A DNA stretch of 64,000 nt from Pleurodeles waltl (GCF_031143425.1 NC_090444.1:1353342323-1353406322), one strand, 5' to 3'; positions 12,230 through 23,957 are shown, numbered from the stretch's first letter. Translations and numbers: made by a program. Notes: generated from the sequence alone by a model not told the origin.

Positions 12230-13378
12230 ATCATACCAAAGTTAGAAGAGAGAGCACATGCAGGTTAGCACTGATCAGCAGTGATGAAGTGCTCAGAGTC
12301 CTAGAGCCAACTAAAAGAGGCCAGAACAAATAGCAGGAGGAAGGAGAAAATTTTAGGAATAACTGTGGAAAAAGGGCCAGGTCCAACACACTTCCAGACC
12401 CCCTACGCCAAGCACTACATAGAGTATACCACTCCTAAGCAATTGACTTTTATGTTTCCAAAGCTTGGAACCTAACTCTCAGTTAGTAACAGAGCAACAG
12501 AGAGTGCTACATTCACTCGTGTACTGAGAAAGTACTTTTATGAGCAGCACTATTAAACGCAATTGCAGAGACACTGTTATAGTACTGTATTCAACCCAGG
12601 CACTAAGGTATTTGTTTAGCCACTTATATACACACTTACATAGCCATTGAGGTACTAAAACATGCACTAACATACCAGCAGATGAACTAAAACATGTCAT
12701 AGTGGTACTACCGGCGGGCACCTACATCCCCCTCAACGTGGGAATGCCCCCTTTACATACATTATGCCTGGTGGCGACATAATGTAGCACAAAGGTTTAG
12801 AAAATGGTGCAATGCATGCATTGCGCCATTTTCTATACTAGGCACAGAGATTTTGCCCTCGTTTAGCCACATTAGCATCAACAAAAATTATGCTAAGTGG
12901 CGCAGGAGCTAGGGGCTCTTATATCTGCCCCTAAGTACCTAACTAAAGTAGACCTGTAAAACCCCTTTGTCAGGTCTCAAACTCACACTTTAGTACAAAT
13001 AACTCACCTCTGTGATATGCAATACGTATGCTGCATTGTGCTTAAGTCATTAGGAAATCTACTTTTTAGTTTTAAAAACTAACTGATGCAAACCTCTAAG
13101 CCAAGAACTATATATAGTATAACACTCACCAAGCAACTGACATTCTTGTTTTCAAACCAGTAATTCTTTGTATTGGGTACACAGATTGACAGAAACACTT
13201 TTACATTCACTGTCATAGTCGGAAAGCAGTTATATGTAGTGCTATCAAAGTGATTTGCATACACACTCACATTGTATTTTTTCCTTTAGTTACATATACA
13301 TTTACAGAGCCATTCAGATACTAAAACAGGTACTCACATACCAGCAAATGTTCTAAAACATCTTGTGGCACTAGCACA
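12230..13378. repeat. Degenerate tandem repeat, period about 670-690 bp
   Basis: Matching segments recur: the AGCCATT...GATACTAAAACA...CATACCAGCA block at about 12640 and about 13308, and the GTATA.CACTC.....AGCAA.TGAC block at about 12426 and about 13114. A further match (CCTGTAAAACCCCTTTGT) links about 12945 with about 16748, so the array resumes after the inserted LTR-like element and MITE. Unit identity is low and I could not fix the unit ends. Confidence 0.55.
12727..12933. mobile_element. Truncated copy of the GCATATTTAAG MITE
   Basis: Matches the right half of the element at 18752-19267: GCCCCCTTTACAT.....TTATGC, CATAATGTAGCACAAAGG, the GCATGCATTGC.CCA palindrome, and the right end CTCTTATATCTGCCCC. 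The left terminal part is missing or unrecognisable. Confidence 0.65.
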
Positions 13379-16060
13379 TGTAGGAAAGTAGCCTCTTTCT
13401 AGCTTGGTTACTCCCACTTTTGGCCTGTTTGCCAGTGTGTTTGACTGTGTCTACTGGGATCCTGCTAACCAATACCCCAGTAGTTATGCTCTCTCCCTCA
13501 AATTTGGTTGTTGGTTACTGTTAGCACAATATTTTACTCACAACTGGCACACTGGTACCCCCTTATTAGTCCCTAGTACATGGTACCTAGGTACCCAGGT
13601 CGTTGAAGTTCCAGGGGATCCCTATTGGCTGCAGCATATATTTTGCCACCCATAGGGAGCCCATGCAAAGGCTTCTGCAGGACTACCATTGCAGCCTGCC
13701 TGAAAAAGTGCAAGCACCCTTTCAATGCCATTTTCACTGCACCAGGTCACCTATACATCACCCCTATATCAGACCCTCCAGCCCTGAGGGCAGGGTGCAA
13801 AGTACCTGCATGTGAGGGCACTAGCCCTCACAAACTCCAGGCCCATTTTCCCAGACTTCGTGAGTGTGGGGATGCCATTTTGCGTGTGTACTGGACATAG
13901 GTCACTACCTGTGTCCAGCTACATAATGGTAGCTTTGAACATAGGCATGTTTGGTATCAAACATGTTGGAATCACACCCCAAGGCTTTTGCAAGCATTGG
14001 TTGTATGATTCTATGCATTCTGGGGGTTCCTTAGGGGACCCCCAGTATTGCAATTTCAGCATTCTGAGGTTTTCCAGGCAGCTTTAGCTGCTGCCACCTC
14101 ACAGACAGGATTCTGCCCTCCTGTTGCCTGAGAAGCTCAAGTGTAGGAAGGCAGGACAAAGGATTTCCTTTGGGAGAGGGGTGTTACACCCCCTCCCTTT
14201 GGAAATAGGTGTTCAGGCTGGGGAGGGGTAGCCTCCCCAAGCTACTGGTAATGCTTTGAAGGGCACATTTGGTGCCCTCCTTGTATAAACCAGTCTACAC
14301 TGATTCAAGGATCCCCAACCCCTGCTCTGGTGCGAAACTGGATAAAGGAAAGGGGAGTGACCACTCCCCTGTCCATCACCACCCCAGGCCTGGTGCTCAG
14401 AGCTTCTCCAGAGGGCCCCTGGTTTTGCCATCTTGGATTCAAGGTTGGCAGGGAACTCTGGGAGCATCTGAATGGCCAGTGCCAGCAGGTGACGTCAAAG
14501 CCCTCCCCTGATAGATGCTTACCGGGTTAGGTGACCAATCCCCCTTTCAGGGCTATTTAGGGTCTCTCCTTTGGGTGGTTCCTCAGATCCGGCTTGCAAG
14601 ACTCTAGGAGGACTCTTCTACATCCTTTACTTTGACTTCTCACTGAAGAAACTGCATTTGGACCCTCCAGGAACCTACAAGCTGCAACAAAGAAGCAAGA
14701 TGCCTCCTGCCGCATTGAATCTCTGGCTCCTGCCAGCAACTGCAACAGTTTCCCTTTCATGCATCCTCTGAGGACAGCCCGTCTTCAGAATGAGGGGATC
14801 CCCTCTTCTGCTGAGCTGTGTGGATCCTCCATCACGGGTGGTGGACTGAAGTAGTCCCGATGGTCTTCTCTACCAGCTGTCCCATTTTGATGGAGCTAAG
14901 ACCTTGCCTCCCCAGGCAGGACAGTGACCCTGTGCACAGCGTCTTTTGCAGCTGCCAAGGCTTGTTGGCATCCTTCCTGCAAGTCCTTAATGCATCTTGT
15001 AGCTCTGGCCCCCAGCATTCTATACTGTGACGCACAGCTTCCTGAGTGGTTCTACGGTGGCATGGGAGCCTTTTTTGTAGTGCTGCTTGGGCCTCTTCAG
15101 CAAGTTTCTTGTCCCCGTCCTGTGGGACTCCAGTGTGTGCTACCTGGTCTTCTGTGGGCTCTCTGAGTTGCTGAGGGCCCCCTCTGACTACCCTTCCTGG
15201 GTAGAGAACACCGCATCCTTCCTGGTGCCAGGCAGCGCCATTTTCCGCTAACCGCAAGCTTTGCGTGTGCCAAGGCCTGTTGGTGGACTCCGACAACCCA
15301 AACCCGACTGCAATCCTCAATCCGGCATGGGACATCACTTGCATCCTCCAGGAACCTGACTTCATCTTCTTGGGTGCAGTGCTGACTTTTCTTCTTCACC
15401 GGTGGTTCTCCTTTTGCACCTTCATCTGGGTTAGCAGGGGCTCCTCTTATTCTGTTGGTGTCTTGCAGTCTCTTCTGGGTTTCGCAGAATTCTTCTTCTC
15501 ATTTCTGTGTGTGATCTGGGATATTTATTGTGATTTACTCCTGTTTTCCTGCTCACCGTGGTGGGTTGTAGTACTTACCTTTGGGCTTTTCTAGTACTCC
15601 CAGCTCCCCTCTACACACTGCACTTGCCTAGGAGGGGGACCTACTTTAACATTCCACTTTCTTGGTATATGGTTTGTGCTGCCCCCTAGGCCCATTCCTA
15701 TCTATTGTGATTTTCACTAATTGCACTGTTTTCTAACAGTTTTTATGCCTATTTCTGCATACTAGTGTATATTTCTTACCTTCTAAGGGAGTATAGTCTC
15801 TATGGTATTTTTGGTATTTGTGTCACCAAAATAAAGTACCTTTATTTTTGTAACACTGAGTATTTTCTTTCATGTGTGTGAGTACTGTGTGACTACAGTA
15901 GTATTGAATGAGTTTTGCATGTCTCTTAGATAATCCACAGCTACCCATAGAGAGCCTGGCTTGTAGACACTGCCTCTACTTCACTAATAAGGGATAACTG
16001 GCCTTGATATAAGGTGTAAGTACCATACGTACCCACCACATACCAGGCCAGCCTCCTACA
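13379..16060 (+). mobile_element. LTR-like 2.7-kb element (TGTAGGA...TCCTACA)
   Basis: Begins TGTAGGAAAGTAGCC and ends GGCCAGCCTCCTACA, so it has TG...CA ends within a 7-bp inverted repeat, as LTRs do. A poly(A) signal (AATAAA, about 15829) sits about 230 bp before the right end. No retroviral gene is present; the many short open frames share no motif with known proteins. I read it as a very long solo LTR or LARD-type element of a kind familiar in newt DNA. The flanking 5-mers (GCACA and GTGCA) do not match, so no target duplication supports it and another class is possible. Confidence 0.5.
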
Positions 16061-16093
16061 GTGCAGGTGAGCACATACATTGACTGACATATA

Positions 16094-16629
16094 GGCGGTC
16101 ATTCCAAGTCCGCCGCCCGTCACGCGGGAACCGCCACTTGCCCGCTACGCGGCCAAAAGACTGCTGCCGGCATTCCAACCTTCCCGCTGGGCCGGAGGGC
16201 GCTAACCATGTTAGCGCCCGCCGGCCCAGCGGGAAGGAGGCCTGCAACACAGAAGCCGGCTCCGAATGGAGCCGGCGGTGTTGCGGCCGTGCGACGGGTG
16301 CAGTTGCACCCGTCGCACTTTTCACTGTCTGCTAGGCAGACAGTGAAAAGCCGGCCGGGGCCCTGTTCGGGGGCCCCTGCACTGCCCACCGCCAGAAACA
16401 GGCTGGCGGTAAGGGGGTCAGAATCCCCATGGCAGCGCTGCTTGCAGCGTTGCCATGGCGGATTCGCCCAGCCGGGGCAAAAACGGCGGGAAACCTCCGG
16501 CCCCGGTTTTCTGACCGTGGCTTTAAGGCCGCGGTCAGAATGGGCTATGAAGCACCGCCAGCCTGTTGGCGGTGCTTCCGTCATCCGCGACCCTGGCGGT
16601 CATAGACCGCCAGGGTCAGAATGACCACC
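16094..16629. mobile_element. GC-rich Harbinger-like MITE 2
   Basis: A 536-bp element with ends GGCGGTCATTC and GAATGACCACC, flanked by ATA on both sides (16091-16093, 16630-16632). It shares with the 403-991 MITE the internal hairpin GCGACGGGTGCA...TGCACCCGTCGC, here about 16290-16316, followed by TTTTCACTGTCTGC..GCAGACAGTGAAAA at about 16319-16349. ATA is not the usual TWA duplication, so the exact edge is slightly uncertain. Confidence 0.75.
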
Positions 16630-17329
16630 ATAATGCCAAATAGTGACTCAGTATTGGCATGTATCCAGAGAAATAGAGCTTTAAGCATGGGTGAGGCCTA
16701 GTACTACATGGTCTGTGTGTGCATTGTCACTGCCTAGTCAAATTGGCCTGTAAAACCCCTTTGTTAAGTGGTAAACTCATAATAGTCTCTTCTATCCAGA
16801 CAATTACAACTTTTTAGAAGAGTGAGGCCTAGTGGAAGAGACCCTGTCTCTGCTCTGTCACTGGCCACTGGCCACTGAAACTGAACTGTAAAAATATGGT
16901 TGTGATCTTTGAAACCTATTTCTAAGTGCAAATATTTCACTTCTCCCATGTGCTGTAGTTCATGTTATAAAGCATGCTGCAGTAGCTTTGAGTTTTAGAA
17001 AAGTAGCTGTCCACTTGCAGACTCCTAAATCATGTCATAATACTATTAAATGTGGACATGTACATGTATTCACACACATATGCAAAACGTGCATGTATAT
17101 AATAATTATGGCTTAATGAAGAATGAGATATTGTATTGTCAAATCAATGTATGTTGTATAAATAGCTACTGAATTACTAGCTACTAGACATAAGCCATCT
17201 GTGTGATATGCTTTATATATCGTATGAAATACAATACCTCAAATGTTTGTATTGCACTAAACTGTTTAACATATCTAATATACAACTAAATAGAAATTAA
17301 ATGTGGCTTTTTTATTAGTTTTCAGGTGG

Positions 17330-18743
17330 AAGATTCTACTAAGCTACACAAAGTTGCAATGCCATCAAAAAGTGAATGAAAGAAGGAAGAAAAGCAGAAA
17401 TACTGCAGCCTTAGAAATGAGAATCAAAAGTGGCAAAATGTTGAAAAACTAGTGAAAGAGAAATGATCTACTAGTAAGAGAAAAAAACATTTCTTGAAAT
17501 AGTATGTAATCAGCTTAAACAACAGAAAAATGAAGAGCATAAAAAAGAAAGTTTGAGATAATACTAAGAAAGGAGTGCCAGTTCATAATTTTAGAAGTAA
17601 GAAATCCTGCAAAGAAGTAAAGACTTTAACTAGAAGGCAGCACCAGTTCAAGGAAATCAGAATTAGGATGTTCTGTAACAGAGTAATCAAGAATCTCATG
17701 AAAAGTATGAAGAAGTATAAAAGGAGGACAGAAGCTGCCAGACAAAAGGAACGTGTTGAGACAATAGTTGAAAAGGTATTTGTTCTGAAGAGGAGGCTAT
17801 TTTATTTTATTTTGAACAGAATGAAAGCACTAGATATAATAGTGTTGAATGTAAGGAGAAAAAGCTAAAGGAAAAGACTTATAAACAGAACTAAGGCCCT
17901 CCTTATGAACACGGTAGTAAAAACCGCGGTGTTCATGCTGGCAGTCAAAACTCTGACTGCCAGCGTCCCCAGATCCCCGCCGGCCATATTATGAACATTC
18001 TCCGCCAGCCGGCCCACAGGAAGGCCTGGCCAGTACATTGACGGCAGCTCCACATGGAGCCGCCGCCAATGCCTCTGTGTGGCGGGTGCAGCTGCACCTG
18101 TTGCGCAGATCACTGCCCAAGAATCAGGCAGTGAGTGATCTGCGCGATGGGGCACTGCACCGTGGCCCCTGCACTGCCCATGCCAAGGGCATAGGCAGTG
18201 CAGAGGCCCCCAGGGGTTCTTCCGGTGCACCCCTTCCGCCAGGCTGGAGGCTGAGGAAACATTATCTGAGGGGCAGCACCGCTGCCCTGTCGGATAATAT
18301 TTCCACCCGCCACCAGGCTGCCTGATGGAGGCAATCTGGCGGTGGGTGAGGGCTGCACGGGGTTCTTTATGTGGCGGTATGGCCTGCCATACCGGCTGGC
18401 GGTTTCACCCACCAATGCCGGCATGGCGGGCCACACTGCCACGTTCATAATGAGGGCCTAAGTTTTGCAAAGTTTTTAGTGGGGAAGGGATAAATACTTC
18501 TAGTATTGGGCCTTTCTTTAATGAAGAAAGCTACTTCCAAGAGAACAGACTAGTGCATGCAGTTGATGAATGTGAACACTGTTATGAGATGAAAGATGGT
18601 TCTCCTATTGAGAAAGAAGTAATGGTACCTAGAAATGCTAAAGAAGTTATGGCTGAAGAACTGCAAGGAAAGCAAAGACAGACTCCTGTATGCAAGTGGA
18701 AGTGTAGCAGTATTTGTGCTGTTTGGCAGGAACCGATTAACAT
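17330..18743 (+). pseudogene. Unidentified purine-rich coding relic
   Basis: Plus-strand sequence, preceded by an acceptor-like TTTTCAG, with long Lys/Arg/Glu-rich stretches: 17575-17868 reads about 97 residues (RRQHQFKEIRIRMF, RTEAARQKERVETIVEKVF). After a MITE insertion, 18462-18743 reads FFNEESYFQENRLVHAVDECEHC and CKWKCSSICAVWQEP, with paired cysteines resembling a zinc-binding segment. Earlier stops and the MITE break the frame. I do not recognise the family; a transposase or helicase-type N-terminal region is possible but not shown. Confidence 0.3.
17895..18458. mobile_element. GC-rich Harbinger-like MITE 3
   Basis: A 564-bp element with ends GGCCCTCCTTATGAAC and GTTCATAATGAGGGCC, flanked by TAA (17892-17894, 18459-18461), the canonical Harbinger target duplication. 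It contains stacked inverted repeats homologous to those in the other two MITEs (GGGTGCAGCTGCACC; GCAGATCACTGCC....GGCAGTGAGTGATCTGC; CACTGCCCATGCC..GGGCATAGGCAGTG). It interrupts the unidentified coding relic. Confidence 0.85.
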
Positions 18744-18751
18744 ACTGAGAG

Positions 18752-19267
18752 GCATATTTAAGAAAAGTGGTGCTGCACACAGTGCAGCGCCACTTTTCTT
18801 GTGCCCTTTAGTGCCCCCTTACTGCCACCATATGTGCACTGATTTTAAAATATGGCACACCATGGCACAGGATGGGGCAATAGAGTCATTTTTTTACTTT
18901 ATGATGTACTCAAAATGTGGGCATTGCAACTGCAGAGTACTTAGAGGCCAATTGTATTCAATGACATGCCCCCTTTTAACGTCTGCTCTAAGCAGGCGTT
19001 AAAAGTGCTGGAAGGAAATCTGTTAGATTTCCTTGAGGCATTTTTTCAGCCCCCCTGGCGGCGAACGCCCCCTTTACATGTATTATGCATGGCGCAGGCA
19101 TAATGTAGCACAAAGGGTTACAAACTGGCTCAACGCATGCAAATGCATGCATTGCACCACGTTGTAAATATGGTGTGGCGTTTTTGGCCTTCTAACACCA
19201 CATAAGCGTCAACAAATGATGATAATAATGTGGCGTTAGAATGGCGCTAGGGACTCTTAAATATGCC
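18752..19267. mobile_element. hAT-like MITE, GCATATTTAAG ends
   Basis: Ends GCATATTTAAGA and CTCTTAAATATGC are inverted. The flanks ACTGAGAG (18744-18751) and CCTGAGAG (19268-19275) form an 8-bp duplication with one mismatch, the size expected of hAT transposons. Just inside the left end is a palindrome, AAAAGTGGTGCTGC...GCAGCGCCACTTTT. It has no coding capacity. A truncated relative is at 12727-12933. Confidence 0.65.
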
Positions 19268-19275
19268 CCTGAGAG

Positions 19276-20343
19276 ACTTTTTATGGATTTTCCAATGTAA
19301 AAGTCTTAAGCTGAAAATTGCAGTTTTATAAAAACTATACCCATGCAAAGCAATAAAATGTACAGAAATCTACAGGGATATTCACTAGCATGTTTATCAA
19401 GGAAAGTGTTCCAAAGCACTTTTCATCATTTTAAAATGCTGGCTGTAGAAATCTCACAAATGGGTACTCTAGTTACAAGGCTTTACTACATAGAGTCCAG
19501 CACTATGTTTAGGGGAAATTAATAGAGTACTTTTATCTGGAACAGTGGCAGAATTAGGAAAGATTAGTGATGATTTGCAGTTCAGGTTTCTTTGGACCTA
19601 GAGAGGAAGTCAAAGAAAATAACCACATGGACTCTGCAAGTGTATCACAATAGGAGATATCAATTACTCTTGATAACTTTTGGTAGAAGTAATTAGAAAG
19701 TTCATACCAGCCTGTTCAGAGAAACCAGACTGTATTTGCATATGCTGTAGAAGCGTTCACTACAAAACTCAAACTCGTTATGTTAATTTGAAAAAGACAA
19801 TAGTGATAAATGGCGAGATTTTGCAGCTTATTTATTTGTAGAAGAACACTTTGACTGTTGCAAACGACAAGTTATATGTAAGTACTGTTATACACAGAGA
19901 AAGTATGGGTAGTGGTGAGTTGACGGGGTGAACTTCCCAAATATATGCGTAAAAGTCAATAAGAGTTATCGTTGAATGGAAGCTATTGTGCAATGCGGTG
20001 AAATGAGCTCCACTACCCCAGAGCATAGGCTGGTGTTCATTTGAAACACAAAGCAAAATTTATCAAAGACACCACAGCACTCAAGAGAATGATTGTCAAT
20101 AAATTAGTCCTTCAATGAAGTTAAGTAGTCGAGGGTTCTTTTAATGGTAGACATGGACATCGTATCTATAGGATTGTCGTTCTTCCATATTCACAGCCAT
20201 CATAATCATAGGATGAACATCGTTTCATAGACACAGCCAACATGTGTTTTGTCACAACATGTGACTTCTTCAAGGCATTTGGTAGGTGCAGTATGCCCTG
20301 GGCTATACAGGTCACTTGGAGTAATTAGGGTGCAGTGAGGACC
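19276..20343. other. No gene recognised
   Basis: AT-rich sequence between the MITE and the palindrome. No similarity to a known element, no RNA gene and no coding frame that I can support. Confidence 0.4.
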
Positions 20344-20465
20344 CAAATCTCTGAGACCATGGTAAGTCTCTTGCCTCGGAAACAGAAAACGTGAGTGGTG
20401 CGAGCGAGGACCACTCACGTTTTCTGTTTCCAAGGCAATAGACCTACCATGGTCTCAGAGATTTG
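20344..20465. repeat. Large near-perfect palindrome (about 56-bp arms)
   Basis: Left arm about 20354-20399, right arm about 20410-20465, separated by roughly 10 bases. The pairing CTCTGAGACCATGGTA / TACCATGGTCTCAGAG continues through GGAAACAGAAAACGTGAGTGGT / ACCACTCACGTTTTCTGTTTCC, with only a few mismatches. The right arm continues directly into the minus-strand LTR fragment at 20466-20642, so the palindrome looks like an inverted duplication of the inner edge of that element. Confidence 0.85.
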
Positions 20466-20642
20466 TGTTACTTTGTGTAAATACTTTACACATTGCCTTT
20501 GAGATAAGCCTGACTGCTTGTGCCAAGTTACCCACGGGGTGAGCAAGGTTTATCCTAGGTGTGTATCTCCCTTTCCCTAGAGTGAGGGTCCCTGCTTGGA
20601 CAGAGTGCAACTGACTTCCAACCAGAGACCCTATTTCTAACA
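20466..20642 (-). mobile_element. LTR-like fragment beginning TGTTAGAAATAGGG
   Basis: Read on the minus strand from 20642 it starts TGTTAGAAATAGGGTCTC and runs into sequence I know as a frequent newt repeat with an LTR-like TGTTAG start. It stops at the palindrome. No open frame. Assignment rests on recognition of the start only. Confidence 0.4.
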
Positions 20643-20661
20643 AGAAGACTTAGTCCAACAA

Positions 20662-20913
20662 CTAAATAATGAACAAAAATACATTTTTATGTGACTGTGT
20701 TGTTGTTGGGCATGAATACTTCTTGCTTGATCCACTTGAAGGTATTTTATCACAAAGTGTACATTTTACCAGTTTGGCCACTATCATCTTCCATCCTGAA
20801 GGGATTTCAAAGAATTTCAAGGTAATTGACTCCTTCTTCTGGGGAAGTTCTTCATCTGAAGACGTTTGCTCATTTGTCTGTCCCTCTGACTGCTGAGAGG
20901 TACTAGAAGCCAT
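20662..20913 (-). pseudogene. BED-like zinc-finger exon (hAT relic)
   Basis: An 83-residue minus-strand frame: an acidic Ser/Gln-rich N-terminus (SSDEELPQKK) then FFEIPSGWKMIVAKLVKCTLCDK. The W...F/K..KCTLC spacing resembles the first half of a BED zinc finger, as at the N-terminus of hAT/ZBED transposases. The usual His pair is not evident and no catalytic domain follows, so this would be a truncated fragment. Alternative: a chance open frame. Confidence 0.35.
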
Positions 20914-21351
20914 TTTATTAAAAAATAAACAAAAGAGTTAACAAAACTTACTGAACACGGCAGTTGAATCAGCAGAGCCAAGAACAGCTTCCTCTCCCAC
21001 TGCAGGTTGAAACCAAATGGGAAGACTGGGTGTGGTCGTCCCTAGAATATAACTGAATTCTGTGTTGTCGAATGAAATTCCTTAATTTCAAGATCACATG
21101 ACTGTCGCGAATAACGTTGTAATTGGCACAAACAACAACGTTGCGATTAAATGAAAAGGAAAACAAAGAACATCTTTAATATTGAACAAGTCATACTATT
21201 AATAGTTTTTCCACCACTATAATAAAATGCTGATAGATAGGATTACACAGAAAAGCTGTAGTTGCGAATTTCCAAAAACACATCTGGGGTGGTTTCTCCT
21301 GAAGGGCTAAGGTGATGCGTCCCTCTGAAATTCCTGCACATCTATAGATTG

Positions 21352-21388
21352 ATTTGTTTGGAGATATATTCATATCTCCAAACAAATG
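21352..21388. repeat. 16-bp perfect hairpin
   Basis: ATTTGTTTGGAGATAT, a short loop, then ATATCTCCAAACAAAT. No neighbouring gene explains it; possibly a small foldback or the trace of a MITE. Confidence 0.7.
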
Positions 21389-21389
21389 G

Positions 21390-23329
21390 ATGTATTTAAC
21401 TCTGGGCTGTCATTCCTAAACTGCCTGCCTGCCCCGCCTCGCTTTGAAGTATGAGACAGAAGCCAGGCAGTAAATCTACTTTTCTGCACTGTGACTCACA
21501 ACACAGGGCTTAGCTTTCTAAAGCCCTTTGTTTCCATTGTGGTCCATGCTGGTATCCAATGTAGGCTAGTGACGCTTTTAGCATCATGGTTTCAGGCATA
21601 GATCCCACCCATTCCCATTCATCACACAGTAGGAGTGAATGCAAGCATGTGTAACTTGGTGCCTTGTCTTTGGTAATGGTAAGTCTCATAATGCTAAACT
21701 TGAGTTATTTATATTGAGCTGTGACCCATGGTCCAGTTCACCTCCCCCACTGTGACCCCCCCAGGCCCTGGCTGCAGAGCACTGGCCCCTTCAGAAGTAG
21801 AGCTGCTATATTTGTTACCCCACTAAATTGTTCCAAAAGACAAGCAGGGTTCTGATTTCCCTTGGAAAGTTTATCCAAATATTTGAGTCAAGCTCAAAGC
21901 AAGAAATATGTGCTTACAGGAAAGGCTGTATGCATCAAAACTGGCCATATCTTCATGCCCCTAACTTTAATGCAGAAAACGTAGATTGATTTGCGAACAA
22001 TGAGAGTTAAAAAATGTAAGGTAATGTCTGTCAGTGATTTTGTTCCTCTCTTTTTACACGTTTTGCTTAATGCTGCATTCCCCAAGAGAAGTAACTGTTT
22101 CATCTTGCTGTGTCTCTGTATTATTTTTTTGGTGCATCGTATTACTCTTCAAAAGTGCATACTTTAACTTGTGCTACCTGTTTATGAAGGGCTTTGATTG
22201 AGCACACTGACGCTGAGGCTGAAGCCGGAAAAGCACAGTGTCCGTCATTGTTTTGACGCCTCTGCAGAGCACACAGAACAATGGCCATGTATTCCAGTTA
22301 CAATTGAAATTCAGTGTAAATGTGTGCAAAGGTTGTGCATAGAGGTCAAATATTTAGAAGGTGAAAGCTAAAGGAAATAAAGTGTTTAAATGTGAATGAG
22401 TTCAGTGTATGTTTGGTAAAATGAAGGAGATGCGAGAGAGATGCGAGGGAGTGCATTCAGGAGAGTGAAAAAAGGGTGCAGAGGAGGACAGAGAAGCAGC
22501 TGAAAACTTGCTGATGGATGAGATGTGCAGAGAAAAAGGGCATACATATCTAACATAAAGTACACATAACTGAAGGCATACTCCTTCCACAGGCCTCAAT
22601 ATTATTAAATTTATAGTCTCACAATTTCAGAATTTAAACATTTTGAATGTTAATTATTTATAACAAGTCATTGTTGGTACTCTTTTATCTTAGACAGATA
22701 ACCATTGACAAAGCCAATAGGCCAGACAGGTTTTAGGTGTATGTCAGTTGATTTTTGGACGCTGTAACATGTCAGAGAGAAACCAAAATACAGGTCGTGG
22801 CACACTAAGGGAATCACAGAAATTTATTTTACATGTCCTTTTTAGAGAGCCTCCACTTTTTTCATCCCACTGAAAGACCTGCCTGCACATATTTCTGTAT
22901 GACTGATTGCAGCCAGCAGCTGTGGGTGCTTCCTGATGCTTGATTAGAACATTTTCTTCCAAAGCTGATGTCGTGTGCAGTGCAAGACACTGGGCAAGCA
23001 CACACTTTAAAGGGCCTTAAGTTGTCATACTGTACAATTTGCACATTAAAATAACTGTTGAACTTATTATTGCAGAAAGATATAGTTTTTAATGTGCTAA
23101 ATAATTCAAGGCTATACATTCACACTGCTTTATAAACCTTGCTTTCTCACTAAATTCATTTGCTTTCAAATGCACCATTTGTCCATCTTTTTTCAACTTT
23201 TTCTTGGGAGGAAAACCCACCCTGGACCACACATTTGTAGATTAGGCTTGCTCGCTTCACTTGCTACAAGAAAGTCATACCCAACTTTTGTGCCCCACCA
23301 CTTTCATATGTCACCAGCCACCACTGGCT
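21390..23329. other. No gene recognised
   Basis: Low-information AT-rich DNA. No coding frame, RNA gene or element boundary that I can support. Confidence 0.4.
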
Positions 23330-23710
23330 AATGTCGTGGTTAATCGCGAGCACCGAATTGACTGACGACGTTGCGATTAAACATAACAAACCAAGCTCAA
23401 GTTTTTCATTTAAATAGGACCCACAGGCACATTTTCTAAACATGAATAATAAACTAATCATGTCAAACTTAGAGTAGAAATTAGATTTAGTACTGATTGA
23501 AACTCCCAAAAACAAGCTAATGTTGCGATTAATCACGATAAGCGCGATGAGGGTAATGACCGCAGACTTCGTAACTGAATAATGAACTACTTATGTCACA
23601 GGTTGAGTAGAAAGTCGGTTTATACCTAATTGAAACTTCTAAAAAAGACACCAAAGTTGCGAGTGATCATGAACAATGCCACTATGACGACGTCACAATT
23701 AAAAGAAAAA
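23330..23710. repeat. Degenerate ~135-150-bp repeat with GTTGCGATTAA motif
   Basis: About 2.5 diverged units. AATAATAAACTAATCATGTC...GAGTAGAAATTAG...GATTGAAACT...GTTGCGATTAATCACGAT at about 23440-23545 is matched by AATAATGAACTACTTATGTC...GAGTAGAAAGTCG...AATTGAAACT...GTTGCGAGTGATCATGA at about 23577-23670. The motif ACGACGTTGCGATTAAA also occurs at about 23367, and AACGTTGCGATTAAAT at about 21140. Confidence 0.55.
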
Positions 23711-23897
23711 ACTGTAACAAAAAGAAATTCAGTATTCAATTAATCGTATAAATATATGCTAATACAGCAAGACACAGAAATACTATAATAAGGATTATGT
23801 TGGGATCCTTTTTAAATTTACGATAAACAATACTTTACATTTTTCTCACATGTCAAAAATAAAGACATACTGACATTTTACACACACACAAAATCCT

Positions 23898-23898
23898 C

Positions 23899-23957
<59 letters not shown>

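Noticed and set aside
13400..15594. Many 60-180-residue open frames
   Set aside because: No shared motifs with known proteins, and the frames overlap on both strands within an LTR-like element.
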